A DNA stretch of 64,000 nt from NCBI RefSeq assembly GCF_023650515.1, contig NZ_CP096016.1:1140001-1204000 (forward strand), written 5' to 3'. The notes under the pieces are model-generated. The model had not been told where the DNA came from and did no database searches. It was given only the letters and a program-made list of their open reading frames with translations. Positions 1-9,221 of this stretch are shown here, piece after piece. This DNA is from Alkalimarinus coralli (GTDB lineage Bacteria; Pseudomonadota; Gammaproteobacteria; Pseudomonadales; Oleiphilaceae). The position numbers were made by a program, and so were the translations under genes. Each line of letters starts with the position of its first letter. Within the stretch, counting starts at the first letter, position 1.

Positions 1-1035
<1,035 letters not shown>

Positions 1036-1232
1036 ATAACGCCCAAATAGTTTTGAGTCTCTCAATAGAGAGACTAAAAACAAACAGTATTACCGGATAA
1101 TGTGATTATGATCCGAAATGTTAGAAGACTTAATTGCTTACTGAATGTTAAAGACATCGCAGAATTGATGTGGGTTGATTGAAACGATATAAGCCTGAAA
1201 CTTATAGCTAAACAATCAGCCGACCAAGGTTT
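1036..1232 (+). other. 23S-5S internal transcribed spacer
   Basis: About 197 nt lie between 23S and 5S. No tRNA-like cloverleaf is visible. A perfect 8-bp hairpin with loop aata (1056-1063 with 1068-1075, arms agtctctc/gagagact) sits just after the 23S end and is a plausible processing element. Otherwise nothing is recognised. Confidence 0.7.
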
Positions 1233-1352
1233 TGCCTGATGACAATAGCGAACTGGAACCACCTGATCCCATCCCGAACTCAGTCGTGAAACGGTTCAGC
1301 GCCGATGGTAGTGTGGGGTCTCCCCATGTGAGAGTAGGTCATCGTCAGGCAT
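1233..1352 (+). rRNA. rrf: 5S ribosomal RNA
   Basis: A 120-nt 5S gene. Its ends tgcctgatgac and gtcatcgtcaggcat pair to form helix I, and the interior carries conserved 5S segments (cccgaactcag, cgccgatggtagtgtgggg, tgagagtaggtcatc). It closes the rRNA operon and is followed 10 nt later by a strong terminator. Confidence 0.97.
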
Positions 1353-1362
1353 CTAAATACGA

Positions 1363-1395
1363 AACCCCAGCAGGGCAACTTGCTGGGGTTTTTTA
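1363..1395 (+). terminator. rRNA operon terminator
   Basis: Perfect 10-bp stem (aaccccagca/tgctggggtt, loop gggcaact) followed directly by a T run. This is a classical Rho-independent terminator just after 5S. Confidence 0.93.
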
Positions 1396-1836
1396 TTGCC
1401 TGGATGAAAGCGAAACTCCGGGTGCAAGTCAAAAGAGCGGATCGCAGCCTTGATGCAGCAAAGAAGCGGAATCAGGGGCAGTGGTTAATAATGAGTTTAA
1501 ATGGGCTCAGTTAGCTTTTGCCAATAATAGATAGAAATATCAGCAGGGTTGGGCTGGTCGACTGCAAAAATAGCAATAACACCTGTAGCTCGACGCTGAA
1601 AAGCGAAATCAGGGTAACCCTCATTAACGCTACTCTCAACTAATGCATGTTGATGCACCAATAGACTGTTACGAAGCTCAGTAAAAGCAAAGCACCCAGT
1701 GAGATTCTAAAACCTGCACAAATGTGCTCTTATAGTAGTGGTACAAAAGTATAAAATAAAAGCTCTAACTTATTGAAATATAAGAAAGAGTTAACGGTTC
1801 TCATTTCCCGATAAGAATGCCTTATTACTTCTTCTG
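1396..1836. other. Intergenic stretch with half of a GTAGCC-type repeat
   Basis: No gene is supported here. At 1444-1478 the sequence gcagccttgatgcagcaaag and the following agcggaatcaggg match one half of the dispersed GTAGCC...GATG palindromic elements found complete at 41815, 41984 and 48973, so this is probably a decayed copy. Nothing else is recognised. Confidence 0.5.
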
Positions 1837-1879
1837 TGTGATAGCAATCACATTAGCCAACACCTGTTCATTGTATAGT
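1837..1879 (+). promoter_or_regulatory. CRP/Vfr-type site and -10 box (class II layout)
   Basis: tgtgatagcaatcaca at 1837-1852 is a perfect TGTGA-N6-TCACA palindrome, the consensus core for CRP/Vfr. A -10-like tatagt lies at 1874-1879. With a start near 1886 the palindrome is centred at about -41.5, the geometry of class II CRP-activated promoters. It lies about 137 nt upstream of the secreted protein gene at 2023. The site is seen; the regulation is inferred. Confidence 0.7.
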
Positions 1880-1886
1880 TGCTTCG

Positions 1887-2022
1887 AGTTACAAATTATT
1901 ACTAAAACAACAATAAGAAACACAAAAATAAAAAAGCAAGCGTAAGTATAAAAAAGCAAGAATAAAAATAAGTAAAAGAGCTAAAAATAAAGCCGAACAC
2001 TTATCAATTTCAGAGACACAAA
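1887..2022 (+). promoter_or_regulatory. A-rich 5' leader of the secreted protein gene
   Basis: The presumed untranslated leader is strikingly A-rich and poor in T and C on the coding strand. It contains two copies of ataaaaaagcaag about 22 nt apart. No good Shine-Dalgarno sequence precedes the ATG at 2023 (only agagac). Such an unstructured A-rich leader could help 30S/S1 recruitment, which is an inference. Confidence 0.45.
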
Positions 2023-2961
2023 ATGAGCAAGGTAGCTAACTTTAGTAAGCTATCTCCCTTAGCCTGCATGGCGATTGCCGCCATGGGTGCTTTTTCGTCT
2101 GCAGCAAATGCAGAGCTGAAGCCTATGGGAGATGTTGAGCTTAGCGAGCATGTTGGTCAGGCAATGATTGCATTTGACTCTACAGAAGGTGCAACGGCGG
2201 CAGACCCGTCAACCACAAGGTTTACTATGGGGTTGAATACTGAGTTTCAGGTCAATATTAATGATTTTGAGCTAGGTAACTACAGTACTGCTGATACGCT
2301 TACATCGGATGTCAATGTTGGCAATATGTCATACGGAAGCATTTCAACTGATGCATCTAAGGTGCAATTAGATGGTAAGACCTATGCTGTTGGGGATATT
2401 GTCCCTTTTGTAGCCAATGACCCTTATTTTGAAATAACCGAAAATTCAGCAGGTGAGCTTGTAGGCTTTCGAGTCGGCTTTAACGAAGCAAGAGGGCAGC
2501 TGTCGGGGGATTTCGAAAGCCTATCCGGAAATGTGGGAATGGAAGTTATTGATAACTCGGGGACGACTCATCAGGCGTCCTTGTTGGATCAAAACGGACT
2601 TGCTGACAATACCCGGTCTACCCACATCGGTATTGATGCTAATGCAAGTGGCAATACAGGGGCGGGTTGTACCGTTGCGACCTATTGCTACGATATGTCC
2701 CAGTTTAAAACCTTGGATATTGGTGAGCGCAATGCAGTGGATGGCAGTACCGATATGACAAAAGATTTTTTCATAGCAATTCAAAAAGAAAATGTAGCCT
2801 GGTCTACGTCTGCTGGAAGTATTACCGCTGAGGCCGGCGCGTTTATTAACTTGCCTACCTCTATGGTCATTGATGCTGCGACTATTACAGCCAATGGTGG
2901 TACATATGGGACAGAAAGAGTGAGAACGGAATACATAGATCGCGGTACAGGTCTTTTCTAG
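2023..2961 (+). CDS. Secreted protein of unknown function with N-terminal signal peptide
   Basis: A 312-residue protein. Residues 1-30 form a Sec signal peptide (hydrophobic SPLACMAIAAMGAF, predicted AxA cleavage after ANA). The mature N-terminus reads ELKPMGDVELSEHVGQA, a start motif I have seen on other exported gammaproteobacterial proteins of unknown role. The rest is rich in G, S, T, D and N, with a beta-strand look, two Cys close together (GCTVATYCYD) and no recognisable catalytic motif. It stands alone between the rRNA operon and sbcB, with a CRP-like promoter upstream and a terminator 38 bp downstream. It could be a surface or pilus-associated protein, but I do not assign a function. 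Confidence 0.8.
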   Translation: MSKVANFSKLSPLACMAIAAMGAFSSAANAELKPMGDVELSEHVGQAMIAFDSTEGATAADPSTTRFTMGLNTEFQVNINDFELGNYSTADTLTSDVNVGNMSYGSISTDASKVQLDGKTYAVGDIVPFVANDPYFEITENSAGELVGFRVGFNEARGQLSGDFESLSGNVGMEVIDNSGTTHQASLLDQNGLADNTRSTHIGIDANASGNTGAGCTVATYCYDMSQFKTLDIGERNAVDGSTDMTKDFFIAIQKENVAWSTSAGSITAEAGAFINLPTSMVIDAATITANGGTYGTERVRTEYIDRGTGLF

Positions 2962-2999
2962 ATCGTCCTTGTTAATAAAATATTTGAACGTGAATGATG

Positions 3000-3025
3000 A
3001 AGCCTCGGCATTGCCGAGGCTTTTG
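3000..3025 (+). terminator. Terminator after the secreted protein gene
   Basis: Perfect 10-bp stem aagcctcggc/gccgaggctt with loop att, followed by tttt. It overlaps the artefactual upstream extension of the sbcB frame, which supports placing the sbcB start downstream of it. Confidence 0.88.
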
Positions 3026-3125
3026 TCATTATAAGACATTAAACCATCCGTTCTGTAAATTGGCCCCGACCTACTGTAATATCTGCTTGTTTTTAATTGA
3101 ATTAATATTTTGGGGACTTGATATC

Positions 3126-4568
3126 GTGCAATCAATATTATGGCATGACTATGAAACGTTTGGTGCTGACCCACAGAGGGATAGGCCGTGTCAGTTTGCA
3201 GGTATTAGAACCGATAATGACCTAAATATTATTGGTGACCCGATAACACTTTATTGCAAGCCCTCAGATGACATGCTACCTGTGCCAGAGGCCTGCTTAA
3301 TTACCGGGATTACCCCGCAGGTGGCCAATGAATATGGTGTTAACGAGGTAGAGTTTATTAGTCGGATTCATCAAGAGATGTCTGTCCCAGGGACTTGTGT
3401 CGCAGGTTATAACAGCATTCGCTTTGATGACGAAGTAACCAGAAATACGCTTTATCGAAACTTTTTCGATCCTTACGCGAGGGAGTGGCAAAATGGAAAC
3501 TCTCGTTGGGATATTATTGACATGGTAAGGCTTGCCTACGCTTTAAGGCCGGAAGGAATTAATTGGCCGTTAAAAGAAGATGGTACTCCTAGTTTTAGGT
3601 TGGAAGAGCTTACTCTAGCCAATGGCATTGAGCATGAAGCAGCCCATGATGCGATGTCAGACGTTTATGCAACTATTGCCATTGCCAAGCTAATTAAAGA
3701 TAAGCAGCCAAAGCTATACGACTATGTTTATACTCATCGAGTTAAGCAGCAAGTTTCTTCATTGCTTGATGTGAGTTCTATGAAGCCGGTTTTCCACGTT
3801 TCATCACGTTTTCCTGCATCCATTGGGTGTTGCGCCTTAGTTGCGCCTGTTGCACCTCACCCTACAAATAGTAACGGTATCATTGTTTATGACCTGCGGT
3901 GTGACCCTACTGAGCTAAATCACTTAAGTGCTCAGGATATTAGAGATAGAATATTCACTAAAGCCTCAGACTTACCTGAAGGCGTCGAGCGGATTCCTTT
4001 AAAAACCATTCATATTAATAAATGCCCTGTTGTGGCGCCGGCAACAATGCTTAAGTCTCTGGACTCAGAAAAGCTGGAGAGGCTGAAACTGAATGGTGAT
4101 GTGTTACGGGAAAACCTAAGTAAACTTAGGGCTATTAATGGACTAAAAGATAAGCTCTGCGAGGTTTTTTCTCAGTCAGAATTTGATGAAAGCTCTGACC
4201 CTGATTTAATGATATACAGTGGAGGATTTTTTTCGTCGAATGACAAAACTACGATGGAGAGAGTTAGGCAAGCGTCTGTGATTGAACTGGCAGAAGATGA
4301 TTTTCACTTTGAAGACGCAAGGCTACCCGAAATGCTATTCAGGTACAAAGCTAGGAACTTCCGTGAAACCTTAACGAGTGACGAGCAGGAGCAGTGGGAG
4401 CGATTTCGTTACCAGCGCCTGACCGACAATAAACTTAGTTCAATCTGTTTTCAGGAGTATTTTGATCGGTTAGAAGTGTTGGCACAGGATGCCAACACTT
4501 CGGCTGAGAAGTTATCTATCATTGAAGATCTAAAATATTATGGTGAATCAATTATCCCGTATCTCTAA
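3126..4568 (+). CDS. sbcB: Exodeoxyribonuclease I
   Basis: Exonuclease I degrades single-stranded DNA 3' to 5' and acts in recombination and mismatch repair. The 480-residue product has the DEDDh exonuclease domain first: WHDYETFG (catalytic D and E) at about residues 6-13, GYNSIRFDDEVTRN around 95, and HEAAHDAMSDVYAT with catalytic His/Asp around 170-180. The ExoI-specific C-terminal region follows (HINKCPVVAPA; RYKARNFRETL). Length fits the family (E. coli 475). I choose GTG 3126 because GGGGA sits 9 nt upstream and homology begins there; the frame stays open to 2994 but that would run through the preceding terminator. Its 3' end overlaps the convergent M16 peptidase gene by 4 nt. Confidence 0.95.
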   Translation: MQSILWHDYETFGADPQRDRPCQFAGIRTDNDLNIIGDPITLYCKPSDDMLPVPEACLITGITPQVANEYGVNEVEFISRIHQEMSVPGTCVAGYNSIRFDDEVTRNTLYRNFFDPYAREWQNGNSRWDIIDMVRLAYALRPEGINWPLKEDGTPSFRLEELTLANGIEHEAAHDAMSDVYATIAIAKLIKDKQPKLYDYVYTHRVKQQVSSLLDVSSMKPVFHVSSRFPASIGCCALVAPVAPHPTNSNGIIVYDLRCDPTELNHLSAQDIRDRIFTKASDLPEGVERIPLKTIHINKCPVVAPATMLKSLDSEKLERLKLNGDVLRENLSKLRAINGLKDKLCEVFSQSEFDESSDPDLMIYSGGFFSSNDKTTMERVRQASVIELAEDDFHFEDARLPEMLFRYKARNFRETLTSDEQEQWERFRYQRLTDNKLSSICFQEYFDRLEVLAQDANTSAEKLSIIEDLKYYGESIIPYL

Positions 4569-7447
4569 TTTGTGTGGGCGCTTTGGGCAAACGGCTTTTT
4601 GAAGGACCATAACAAAGCTGGGGTTTTTAACTCCTCATATGCGCTCAGCGTATTTTGTTCATTTTTATCAGCGCCTGCCTTAATGTTTTTTCCTGTATTG
4701 TAGGCAAGCAGCTTTTTCCCCTGCGAGGTTACAAGAGCCTTATAAAAAGCAGTGAAGTTCTTGGGAGATAGTCTGTTAATCTCCTTTGAAAGCTTTTTCC
4801 TTGTATCAAACGAATAATTTTCCCGGTCAATTTCCCGCCAGAGTCGATCGCTCTTTTCTCCCAATGTATTGTCCTTCTCAAACAAACGCGACAAGAGGGC
4901 GGCTTTATGCTGGTCAAACTCTTTCTGGGAGATCGTTTCTAACTGCATCGTGTATTCATTTAAGAATTGCTGTGTCTCTTCTTCCAATTGACTCGCTGTC
5001 GCAACAGGGGACTGGACAATAAAACCGATTGCCGGTACTTCCAGAAAACTATAATTGGTAGCGAAAACAATATAGCCTAATTGGTTCTCTGTACGAATCC
5101 TTTCGTAATAAGGTGAAGATAGAATTTGGGAAAGGAGTAAAAAGCGAGCCTGCTCCTGATAGGATTTATCTTTTCCTTGAATATAAAGGGTGTAGCCTGT
5201 GTCTGGATGGTCTATGTCGAGCTCCACGCTATATGACTTGTTATCAGGTAAACGAGCTACTTTGCCTCGACTCACGTTAACTTTATTTGTCTCGCTACCG
5301 AGCAGCCAAGACTGGATAATGTTGGCTATGTTAAGGGAGCCTGCTCTGCTTATGTTGCCGGAAGATAAGGTGACTACTTCAAGCTCACTAACAAGTTTAT
5401 CTTTAAAACTATCCAGCTCATTTAGAGATATGCTACTGATAGCTTGAAGTTTTTCTTTCTCAGTCCACTGGGGCTTGAGTAAATGTTTTCTTATTTCGGT
5501 TGTGGTTTGCTGGTAGGGCTTTTGCCTGGCTGCGTTCTCCAAGGATCTAACCATTTTTTCTTTATAAATATCAAATCTGTCTTGCTTAAGGCTTAAGGTT
5601 TTTACAGTCCTTAATATCTTTTCTAAAAGAAGGGGTTGTTTTTCACTATAGCCTCCGATTTTTATCGATATACCCCTAATATGGCTGTATAAATCGTAGC
5701 TTAGTCCTGCGAGGTAGGCTGGGTATGAGTATTCATTCAGCTCGTCTTTAATCATTGAGGCAAAGAGTGAGGTGAGTACGGCATGTTTGGCTGTGTTATT
5801 GGCAACTGGGGAACGTAAGTTAACATAGATATTGGCCTTTGGTGTGCCAAAGCTTGTGTCATAGTAGTGCCAAAGGGAGAATCCGTCTGACTCTTCAAGC
5901 AGTTCCGGTGAGGGCATCGCGGTTTCTTTGAGAATTTCAATATTCTCTGGGATGAACTGGTTTTTACCAGGTAGCTGGAGATAAGGTTTTGTTGCTGGAG
6001 CAAATGCGGCTTTTAATTCGGGCGAGATCTGACGGTAAGAGTAGGGGGCGTTATACCACTTGGTTTTTTTGTCGGTCTCAACTGATTTTGCCATTAAGGA
6101 AATTTGAACATTGTCTTGATTTAGTCGTTCTAGTATTTTTTTGTAACCGTCAGGGTCGAAAGAATCCATCAGATAACTTGCTTGCAGAACATCAGCGGTT
6201 TCGACCTGCTGTAACGTTGATGCCAGGCTGCTAACATAGTGCATAGGCTCGCTTTTTTCCTTGAACTCAAATGCCAGCGACAACATTTTTTTCTGCTCGT
6301 CGAAATAGCGTTTATCAATGCCTTGTTGGTTAATCAATTCGATATAGCTAAAGGTCTCTGCGACAATTTTTTTCCATTCGTTTAACCCTTTTGTCGTCAA
6401 GCGATAAGTAATGTTAAAGGTCGCTTCTGAGCCGGTATCTACACCGGTTCCAGCCGACAGGCTTTCCACCAGACCTTGCTGTTTAAGCGATGCAAACAGG
6501 CTCCCTTTACCTTCGTGGCCTATCAGGTTAGAAAGAACATAAGCAGGCTTACTTCGATAGTCTTTTTTGGTTGAAGGAATAGGAAAGGTCAAAGATAGCG
6601 TTCGTTTGTCCATGATGGGCGATACTTGCAGCAAAGAAGGAAGCGAACCCTCTTTGAACATCGGCATATCAAATTTGGGGGCACTCGTATTCTTATTGGG
6701 TATTTGAGAAAACTTTTCTGATACCCATGCTTCTAGCTGTGAGATAGGTTCCTTGCCGAGAACCACAAGCTTCATTTGGTTTGCTGAATAATGGCTATCA
6801 TAAAATTCAATGAGAACATCTCGAATATCTTTGTTATTACGCGTAGATAATGTTGTAAGGTTACCGACTGAAAAGTTGTGATATGGGTGTTCAGGGTTGA
6901 GGGTTGCTTTTAGCGCTGAAAAGTAGATGCGTGAATCATCTTTCAGTTTTGCAGAGTACTCAGAGTGGACGGCGTTAATTTCACGATTAACGTATTTTGG
7001 CGTAAATGTAGGGGCTACAAATTGTTGAGAGAAGCGATCAAGTGCCGGTTCCAGCGAGTCCGCATTGATATTAAAGAAATAGTTAGTGTTATCGAATGAT
7101 GTATAGGCATTGTGACTTCCACCATGCCTATTAATATAGGCTTGATAACTTCCTGCATGTGGATATTTTTTTGTTCCAAGAAACAACATATGTTCTAGAA
7201 AGTGTGCCAGCCCTTCATAGTTTTCTGGATCAGAACCACTGCCGACTTTAACGTCTAATGCAGCCGCTGCCTTGTCTGTGCTTTTGTCAGAAATCAGTAA
7301 CACTTCAAGTTCATTGGGAAGCGTGATCGCTTTGTAAGCTCTGTCATCATTGGGGCTTTGAACTATTTGACTCGCCATCGCACTTTGATAAGCGAAAGCA
7401 AAAATTATAAAGCTAATAAAGAAACTGATTCTTTTCCTAATACACAT
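4565..7447 (-). CDS. M16 family zinc peptidase, pitrilysin/protease III-like, exported
   Basis: A 960-residue zinc metalloprotease of the insulinase/pitrilysin family. Residues 1-25 are a signal peptide (ISFFISFIIFAFAYQSAMA), so it is probably periplasmic like E. coli protease III, which clips small peptides. The inverted zinc motif HFLEH is at residues 82-86 (H82, E85, H86), and the downstream acidic segment (REINAVHSEYSAK) supplies the third ligand. The rest shows the four-domain M16 layout, with the R/Y-type active-site cleft segment YERIRTENQLGYIVF near residue 790. Length matches protease III (962). Convergent with and overlapping sbcB by 4 nt. The exact orthologue (ptrA) is likely but not certain, so I give no symbol. 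Confidence 0.92.
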   Translation of the reverse strand: MCIRKRISFFISFIIFAFAYQSAMASQIVQSPNDDRAYKAITLPNELEVLLISDKSTDKAAAALDVKVGSGSDPENYEGLAHFLEHMLFLGTKKYPHAGSYQAYINRHGGSHNAYTSFDNTNYFFNINADSLEPALDRFSQQFVAPTFTPKYVNREINAVHSEYSAKLKDDSRIYFSALKATLNPEHPYHNFSVGNLTTLSTRNNKDIRDVLIEFYDSHYSANQMKLVVLGKEPISQLEAWVSEKFSQIPNKNTSAPKFDMPMFKEGSLPSLLQVSPIMDKRTLSLTFPIPSTKKDYRSKPAYVLSNLIGHEGKGSLFASLKQQGLVESLSAGTGVDTGSEATFNITYRLTTKGLNEWKKIVAETFSYIELINQQGIDKRYFDEQKKMLSLAFEFKEKSEPMHYVSSLASTLQQVETADVLQASYLMDSFDPDGYKKILERLNQDNVQISLMAKSVETDKKTKWYNAPYSYRQISPELKAAFAPATKPYLQLPGKNQFIPENIEILKETAMPSPELLEESDGFSLWHYYDTSFGTPKANIYVNLRSPVANNTAKHAVLTSLFASMIKDELNEYSYPAYLAGLSYDLYSHIRGISIKIGGYSEKQPLLLEKILRTVKTLSLKQDRFDIYKEKMVRSLENAARQKPYQQTTTEIRKHLLKPQWTEKEKLQAISSISLNELDSFKDKLVSELEVVTLSSGNISRAGSLNIANIIQSWLLGSETNKVNVSRGKVARLPDNKSYSVELDIDHPDTGYTLYIQGKDKSYQEQARFLLLSQILSSPYYERIRTENQLGYIVFATNYSFLEVPAIGFIVQSPVATASQLEEETQQFLNEYTMQLETISQKEFDQHKAALLSRLFEKDNTLGEKSDRLWREIDRENYSFDTRKKLSKEINRLSPKNFTAFYKALVTSQGKKLLAYNTGKNIKAGADKNEQNTLSAYEELKTPALLWSFKKPFAQSAHTN

Positions 7448-7499
7448 ACGTCATCTCACGTTTTATTGACGAAAAAGAGAGGGCTTTGTTACTGGCGTT

Positions 7500-7793
7500 T
7501 TAGTGCAGACCCTTTCCCGGAATAACTGCCGTCAGCGATTCTAGTGTTTCCGCCGCAATTCGCTGTGCATCATTCAGATTAATTGTATTGTCCCTAATCT
7601 GCTCCAGTGCCTGATTAGCAGTCTGAAGTTCTCTTTGAATAACGGCAGTTTGTTTATTAAACGCAGTGTCAATGGCGTCATAAACATCCTGAATACTCTT
7701 CTCTTTTTCGGCAGGGTTATTTGCTGCTTGATTTAATGCTCTCAAACAGGCTTTGGCGATTTGGATGTAGCGCTGATCTTGCTTGGATGCCAT
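7500..7793 (-). CDS. Small helical (coiled-coil-like) protein of unknown function
   Basis: A 97-residue soluble protein without signal peptide or membrane segment. It is rich in A, Q, N and charged residues with heptad-like spacing (QRELQTANQALEQIRDN), so probably all helical. It lies 52 bp upstream of the M16 peptidase gene on the same strand and is divergent from acetoacetyl-CoA reductase at 8067. The neighbourhood, size and helical nature would fit a phasin or granule-associated protein, but I see no phasin signature and do not assign one. Composition and codon use look like real coding. Confidence 0.65.
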   Translation of the reverse strand: MASKQDQRYIQIAKACLRALNQAANNPAEKEKSIQDVYDAIDTAFNKQTAVIQRELQTANQALEQIRDNTINLNDAQRIAAETLESLTAVIPGKGLH

Positions 7794-8066
7794 GAGTAAA
7801 TCCTAATGATGGATAAAAGCTTATTATGGCAACTGCCAGGTAAATTTTCACGGATAGTTTAGTGAAAGATTAGTAATAATTTTAACGCCTTATAAAGGGG
7901 GCTGGAATACTCATTCTGAATGAAAAATAAACAGCGATTTTTATTGATATGAGTCAGCATAAGGCCTTACCCATATTGCTATAAAAACCATAGAGGGAAA
8001 GGATAATGTGGTGCCAATAAGTTCTCACTAAATCAATCAAACTGGACGAAAACAGAGGTTATGGCT

Positions 8067-8822
8067 ATGGACAATAAGGATAAAAAAATCGCATTGGTAA
8101 CAGGTGGCACAGGTGGCATTGGAACTGCCATATGTCAGCGGTTGGCAGCTGATGGTATGAAAGTAATCGCAACGTACAGCAGGGCAGAAAAGAAAGATCA
8201 GGCAGAGCAGTGGCGGTCTGAACAAATAGAACTAGGGTACGATGTCGAGTTGGTTTGTGTGAATGTGGCAGATTTTAACTCTTGCGAACTGGCTGCAGCA
8301 GACATTGCCAAGCGTATTGGGGATGTTGATGTTGTCGTCAATAATGCCGGGATTACCCGAGATTCCGTGATGAAAAAGATGGCCGTAGGACAGTGGGACT
8401 CAGTGCTTCAAACCAACCTGAATAGTGTGTTTAATATCACTAAGCAATTTCTTGATGGGATGATTGCAAGACAGTATGGCCGTGTGATCAACATCTCGTC
8501 AATAAACGCGCAAAAAGGGCAGTTTGGTCAGGTTAACTACTCTGCGGCCAAGGCCGGAATGCATGGTTTTACTAAAGCGTTGGCTCAGGAAGTTGCCAGG
8601 AAAGGGATTACGGTTAACACTATATCGCCTGGATATATTGCGACAAGCATGATCATGGCGATTGAGGAGAGCATAAGAGATAAAATTGAGGCGCAGATTC
8701 CTATCGGTCGATTTGGTCAACCAGAAGAAATTGCCCGAGTTGTTTCGTTTCTAGCGGATGAAGATGCTGGTTTTATTACAGGGTCAAATATTTCGGCTAA
8801 TGGCGGCCAACACATGTTTTAG
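8067..8822 (+). CDS. phaB: Acetoacetyl-CoA reductase (NADPH, SDR family)
   Basis: Reduces acetoacetyl-CoA to (R)-3-hydroxybutyryl-CoA, the second step of polyhydroxybutyrate synthesis. The 251-residue SDR protein has the cofactor motif TGGTGGIG near its N-terminus, NNAG around residue 88, and catalytic Ser/Tyr/Lys (ISSINA then NYSAAKAG) around 145-162. It ends with the typical FITGSNISANGGQHMF. The ATG at 8067 is preferred over the in-frame ATG at 8061 because cagagg (8053-8058) is 8 nt from the former and only 2 nt from the latter. No phaA or phaC is in the window. It could instead be a FabG-like reductase, but the C-terminus and overall sequence favour PhaB. Confidence 0.88.
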   Translation: MDNKDKKIALVTGGTGGIGTAICQRLAADGMKVIATYSRAEKKDQAEQWRSEQIELGYDVELVCVNVADFNSCELAAADIAKRIGDVDVVVNNAGITRDSVMKKMAVGQWDSVLQTNLNSVFNITKQFLDGMIARQYGRVINISSINAQKGQFGQVNYSAAKAGMHGFTKALAQEVARKGITVNTISPGYIATSMIMAIEESIRDKIEAQIPIGRFGQPEEIARVVSFLADEDAGFITGSNISANGGQHMF

Positions 8823-8838
8823 CCCTGCTGCTGACAAA

Positions 8839-8870
8839 TAAGGAACTCTATAAAAGGAGTTCCTTATCTA
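8839..8870. terminator. Hairpin after phaB
   Basis: Perfect 10-bp inverted repeat taaggaactc (8839-8848) and gagttcctta (8857-8866). It sits between phaB (plus) and the minus-strand GG-peptide gene and could end transcription from both sides, though the T run is short. Confidence 0.65.
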
Positions 8871-8928
8871 CTTTAAGCCACTGCCCTGAACCACTGCAGC
8901 AGAATTCATTTGGATAAATTCCTTTGTG

Positions 8929-9096
8929 TCAGTTTTGCCTGATTAGATCAAGGAATGCCTGTTTTTCCTTTTCAAACCCTTTGCGTAAGAGAATAGGTGT
9001 TGTTTCTCGGTTTCTTACCCCACCCATAATTTTTTTCAATGCTTGATCATCGAGCTCTTTGCTCACATTTAAATCGTGAATCGTTAAGGTTGACAT
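8929..9096 (-). CDS. Candidate double-glycine leader peptide (exporter substrate)
   Basis: A 55-residue peptide. I start at ATG 9096 because gaggaggg lies about 6 nt upstream; an in-frame longer version to 9171 has no such site. Residues 1-26 end in ELDDQALKKIMGG, which has the form of bacteriocin/RiPP-type GG leaders cleaved by C39 peptidases (acidic ELxxxxLxxIxGG). The presumed mature peptide of 29 residues is VRNRETTPILLRKGFEKEKQ plus AFLDLIRQN, charged and amphipathic, without Cys. It is the last gene of the minus-strand FHA/PP2C group, 12 kb from an intact C39-ABC exporter on the other strand. That it is the exporter's substrate is inferred. It could also be a small cytoplasmic partner with an incidental GG. 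Confidence 0.7.
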   Translation of the reverse strand: MSTLTIHDLNVSKELDDQALKKIMGGVRNRETTPILLRKGFEKEKQAFLDLIRQN

Positions 9097-9221
9097 ACGT
9101 CCCTCCTCGCAGCAATTGTACCCTTCAGTAAGCTGGCAACAGCGATCCTGCATGGCTCCAACTGACGACATAATAAGTCAGCCAATCACCACTTTAAGTA
9201 TAGTCAATTCTCGCGGTATTG

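Noticed and set aside
1036-1232. tRNA gene in the 23S-5S spacer
   Set aside because: No acceptor/T-arm sequence or CCA-adjacent cloverleaf can be formed.
2521-3174. 217-codon minus-strand frame
   Set aside because: Antisense to the secreted protein gene and the terminator; composition is unlike a protein and it has no ribosome site.
9097-9221. Second sigma-54 promoter in front of the GG-peptide gene
   Set aside because: Some gcaa-like pieces are present, but no properly spaced -24/-12 pair was found on the minus strand.
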